From: Gammaproteobacteria bacterium
Lineage (GTDB): Bacteria; Pseudomonadota; Gammaproteobacteria; BMS3Bbin11
Length of the DNA stretch: 8,698 nt
Direction of reading: 5' to 3'
Assembly (NCBI GenBank): GCA_030636465.1
Contig: DAOVWW010000047.1
Span: forward strand, 1 to 8,698
Numbering within the stretch: position 1 is the stretch's first letter; each line of letters begins with the position of its first letter. The notes beneath the pieces are model-generated. The model searched no databases, had not been told where the DNA came from, and saw only the letters and a program-made list of their open reading frames with translations. A program made the position numbers and the translations under genes. Below, in pieces: positions 6,980 through 8,698 of this stretch.

Positions 6980-8305
6980 ATGCTGAATATTTTCCGCTGC
7001 GGCCTTTTCGGTGTGCTTGCCTTCATCACAAGTAGTGCATCCTTTGCAAAAGAAAATCAAACAGAGGGTCTGCAGTGCCGCGACTGCAATATTATATTCC
7101 TTAATATCGAGTTATTCCGACCAGAATTCACGGGTATACTGGGTAACAGTAGTCTGACGCCAAATTTAGACCGGTTTTTCTCAAAATCAATTATCTTCCA
7201 CGATGTCACTGCCCCTGCTGGTGAGACTTTTCTTAGTAATACAGCCGTACTGACAGTGACTCCTGCGCATAAAATAAATATACGCCCGATAATTATTGAT
7301 CAATTCAGCAGCCAGAGCGCAGAAAAAAAGTTAGCGATAGAGCAAGAGCTGAGGGGGTTAACCTCTGTTGCAAAGATATTAAATGAGGCTGGGTATAAGA
7401 CAATCAGTATTAACCAGGGAGGCAGAGCTGGTAAAGCGGTGTTCCTTGACCGTGATTTTGTTGAAGCATCACAGTGGTCATCAGACTTATTGTTTGAGGA
7501 TATGTTAGAAATAGTCAAATCCAGCCTTGAGAACACAAAGAATGAGAAGTTTTTTCTGCTGTTTCGGTCAACCTATCTGCATAACCATCAATCTCGGCGG
7601 CCTGTTGATTCGGATATTCCTATTCCTACAGACAGTAGAATAAAGACCTATACTTATGAAACTTCAGGCAGTGAGAAAAGATCAGGTATTTTATTAAAAA
7701 CAAAGAGAAAACTAACAGCAGAAAGAAAGCGCAGAGCTGAACGAGGGATCTACACCGGACAGGTGATTTACGGTGATTCAGTTATCAGGAAACTGTTTGA
7801 TTCCTTTAGCGAAGATTTACTCAATCGAACCATTATTGTCTTTTACGCGAATCATGGTACTGGACTGGGTGACAACGAAATATATAACCATGGAACAGCC
7901 TATCAGGCATCAGTGAATGTCCCTTTAGTGATCCGTATGCCTGGACTGGAACAGGCTATTCATGTTCGACAACCGGTCGAACTGCTAAACCTGGTGCCCA
8001 GTGTATTGAAAATAGTTGGAGTGAACGCTGAATATCCGGTTCCCGTAGAAACCTATGATCTGCCGATTTCAGGTAACATAGATGATGATAGAGTATTTTT
8101 TGGGCGCAACGGCTTCGATGAGTACATACGGTATAATAATTGGAAATATATCGTTCAGTACGGACGGTTTGAAAAGCTGTATAATTTAGATGCTGACCCT
8201 GGAGAGAAGGTAGACCTTCTGGACCAGGAGCCGGGGCTGTCACGTAAACTTGCAGCACTGCTTTTACAATATAAATCGGCTTTAATAAAAGATGCTTTGG
8301 AGTAA
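6980..8305 (+). CDS. Exported sulfatase/alkaline-phosphatase-superfamily protein with an altered active site
   Basis: A 441-residue protein with a Sec signal peptide (1-23, cleavage after SASFA) and the sulfatase fold: CNIIFLNIELFRPEF (36-50), TPNLDRFFSK, APAGETFLSNTAVLT (78-92), VFYANHGTGLGD (287-298), NHG (303-305), VPLVIRMPG and the C-terminal LYNLDADPGEK block. The active site departs from the family. The formylglycine Cys/Ser of CxPSR is Thr83, the first metal Asp is Glu44 (IEL for IDT), RxD is RPE (47-49) and DHG is NHG (N291). Formylglycine formation is therefore not expected. Thr could be a direct nucleophile, as in phosphotransferase relatives, or the protein may be a non-catalytic binder. 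A CRDC pair (33-36) precedes the core, and a strongly basic stretch (about 240-256) precedes the YTGQVIYGD helix. ATG 6980 gives a compact signal peptide and follows GAGG. An upstream TTG at 6938, overlapping the ATPase stop, would add 14 residues. It is the fourth gene of the transporter operon and probably processes or senses the imported ligand in the periplasm. Confidence 0.8.
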   Translation: MLNIFRCGLFGVLAFITSSASFAKENQTEGLQCRDCNIIFLNIELFRPEFTGILGNSSLTPNLDRFFSKSIIFHDVTAPAGETFLSNTAVLTVTPAHKINIRPIIIDQFSSQSAEKKLAIEQELRGLTSVAKILNEAGYKTISINQGGRAGKAVFLDRDFVEASQWSSDLLFEDMLEIVKSSLENTKNEKFFLLFRSTYLHNHQSRRPVDSDIPIPTDSRIKTYTYETSGSEKRSGILLKTKRKLTAERKRRAERGIYTGQVIYGDSVIRKLFDSFSEDLLNRTIIVFYANHGTGLGDNEIYNHGTAYQASVNVPLVIRMPGLEQAIHVRQPVELLNLVPSVLKIVGVNAEYPVPVETYDLPISGNIDDDRVFFGRNGFDEYIRYNNWKYIVQYGRFEKLYNLDADPGEKVDLLDQEPGLSRKLAALLLQYKSALIKDALE

Positions 8306-8330
8306 ATAACAGTTTAACTGGTTTAAGTAT

Positions 8331-8698
8331 ATGCGAAAAATTTATCTTAAAATTTTGCTTATTATTTTGATTTTTTGCTCATTAATATTCTTTACATATT
8401 TATACTCAGAGAATAATTCTATCCAGCTTAATGCTCGGTTCGGGTTTAATGTAAAGCATAGTGCGTTGACAGATAAAATTGATTTTTATGAGTTCAGTTC
8501 ATCTCACGAACACCTGGAAATAACTGAGATAAAACAAATTAGTTCGGATGTCGCTAAACAGTTAGTTCAGGAAAAGGTAATGCTATTTTCGTCTCTGTTT
8601 GAACGCCAGCGAGTGGGTTATAAGGGACAGCATACAGAATTTGTAGATTGTCCGGACAAATACAAACCTGTACACAGTGAAATATCGCGTAATGGTGA
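8331..8698 (+). CDS. Unrecognised membrane-anchored or secreted protein, 3'-truncated by the window edge
   Basis: The frame opens at ATG 8331, 25 nt after the sulfatase-like gene, and runs without a stop to the window end (122 codons seen). Residues 1-4 are basic (MRK), followed by a very hydrophobic stretch to about residue 24 (IYLKILLIILIFCSLIFFTY). That is either an uncleaved anchor or a signal peptide; the Cys at 16 is not in a lipobox. The rest is hydrophilic, with HSALTDKIDFYEF, a helical EITEIKQISSDVAKQLVQEK segment and a single Cys in FVDCPDKYKP. I do not recognise the family. Its N-terminal region is more AT-rich than the upstream genes, and no strong ribosome site is visible. Position and orientation suggest it belongs to the transporter/sulfatase-like operon and acts in the periplasm; that is inference. 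Coding status rests on the long open frame and the clear N-terminal hydrophobic segment. Confidence 0.68.
   Translation, partial: MRKIYLKILLIILIFCSLIFFTYLYSENNSIQLNARFGFNVKHSALTDKIDFYEFSSSHEHLEITEIKQISSDVAKQLVQEKVMLFSSLFERQRVGYKGQHTEFVDCPDKYKPVHSEISRNG

Noticed and set aside
8306..8330. CAGTT/AACTG inverted repeat with a one-base spacer after the sulfatase-like gene, as a terminator.
   Set aside because: A one-base loop cannot form a hairpin, there is no GC-rich stem or T-run, and the next gene probably continues the operon.

Overview
The window looks like an accessory region of a Gram-negative bacterium, most likely a gammaproteobacterium. That guess rests on protein style (Sec signal peptides on periplasmic proteins, a three-part SsuABC/TauABC-type importer, a TPR-type family 9 glycosyltransferase) and moderate, slightly AT-leaning base composition. 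No marker gene is present, so the species is not identifiable. There are no tRNA or rRNA genes, CRISPR arrays, transposases or integrases that I can see.

Layout. (1) Positions 1-2310, plus strand: the C-terminal end of a family 9 (heptosyltransferase-like) glycosyltransferase of the kind usually fused to TPR repeats, followed by two tandem, diverged paralogs of the DUF5672 glycosyltransferase-like family. (2) Positions 2391-4249, minus strand: two adjacent, diverged PAPS-dependent sulfotransferases overlapping by 4 nt (ATGA), convergent with the glycosyltransferase block. (3) Positions 4250-4415: a divergent intergenic region that must hold the promoters for both sides. (4) Positions 4416-8305, plus strand: a compact operon for an exported NMT1/SsuA-like binding protein, an SsuC/TauC-like permease, an SsuB/TauB-like ATPase, and an exported member of the sulfatase/alkaline-phosphatase superfamily with an altered active site. 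(5) From 8331 to the window edge: the start of an unrecognised membrane-anchored or secreted protein.

How they may work together (inference). Regions 1 and 2 together look like a module that builds and sulfates a surface glycan or glycoprotein: glycosyltransferases supply the sugars and the sulfotransferases add sulfate from PAPS. Region 4 resembles sulfonate or sulfate-ester scavenging operons by its transporter type and by the sulfatase-fold gene beside it. However, that sulfatase-like protein has Thr where the formylglycine Cys/Ser should be, and three of its usual acidic active-site positions are changed, so it is unlikely to be a conventional sulfatase. Whether regions 2 and 4 are functionally tied by sulfur chemistry or merely adjacent cannot be decided from sequence alone.
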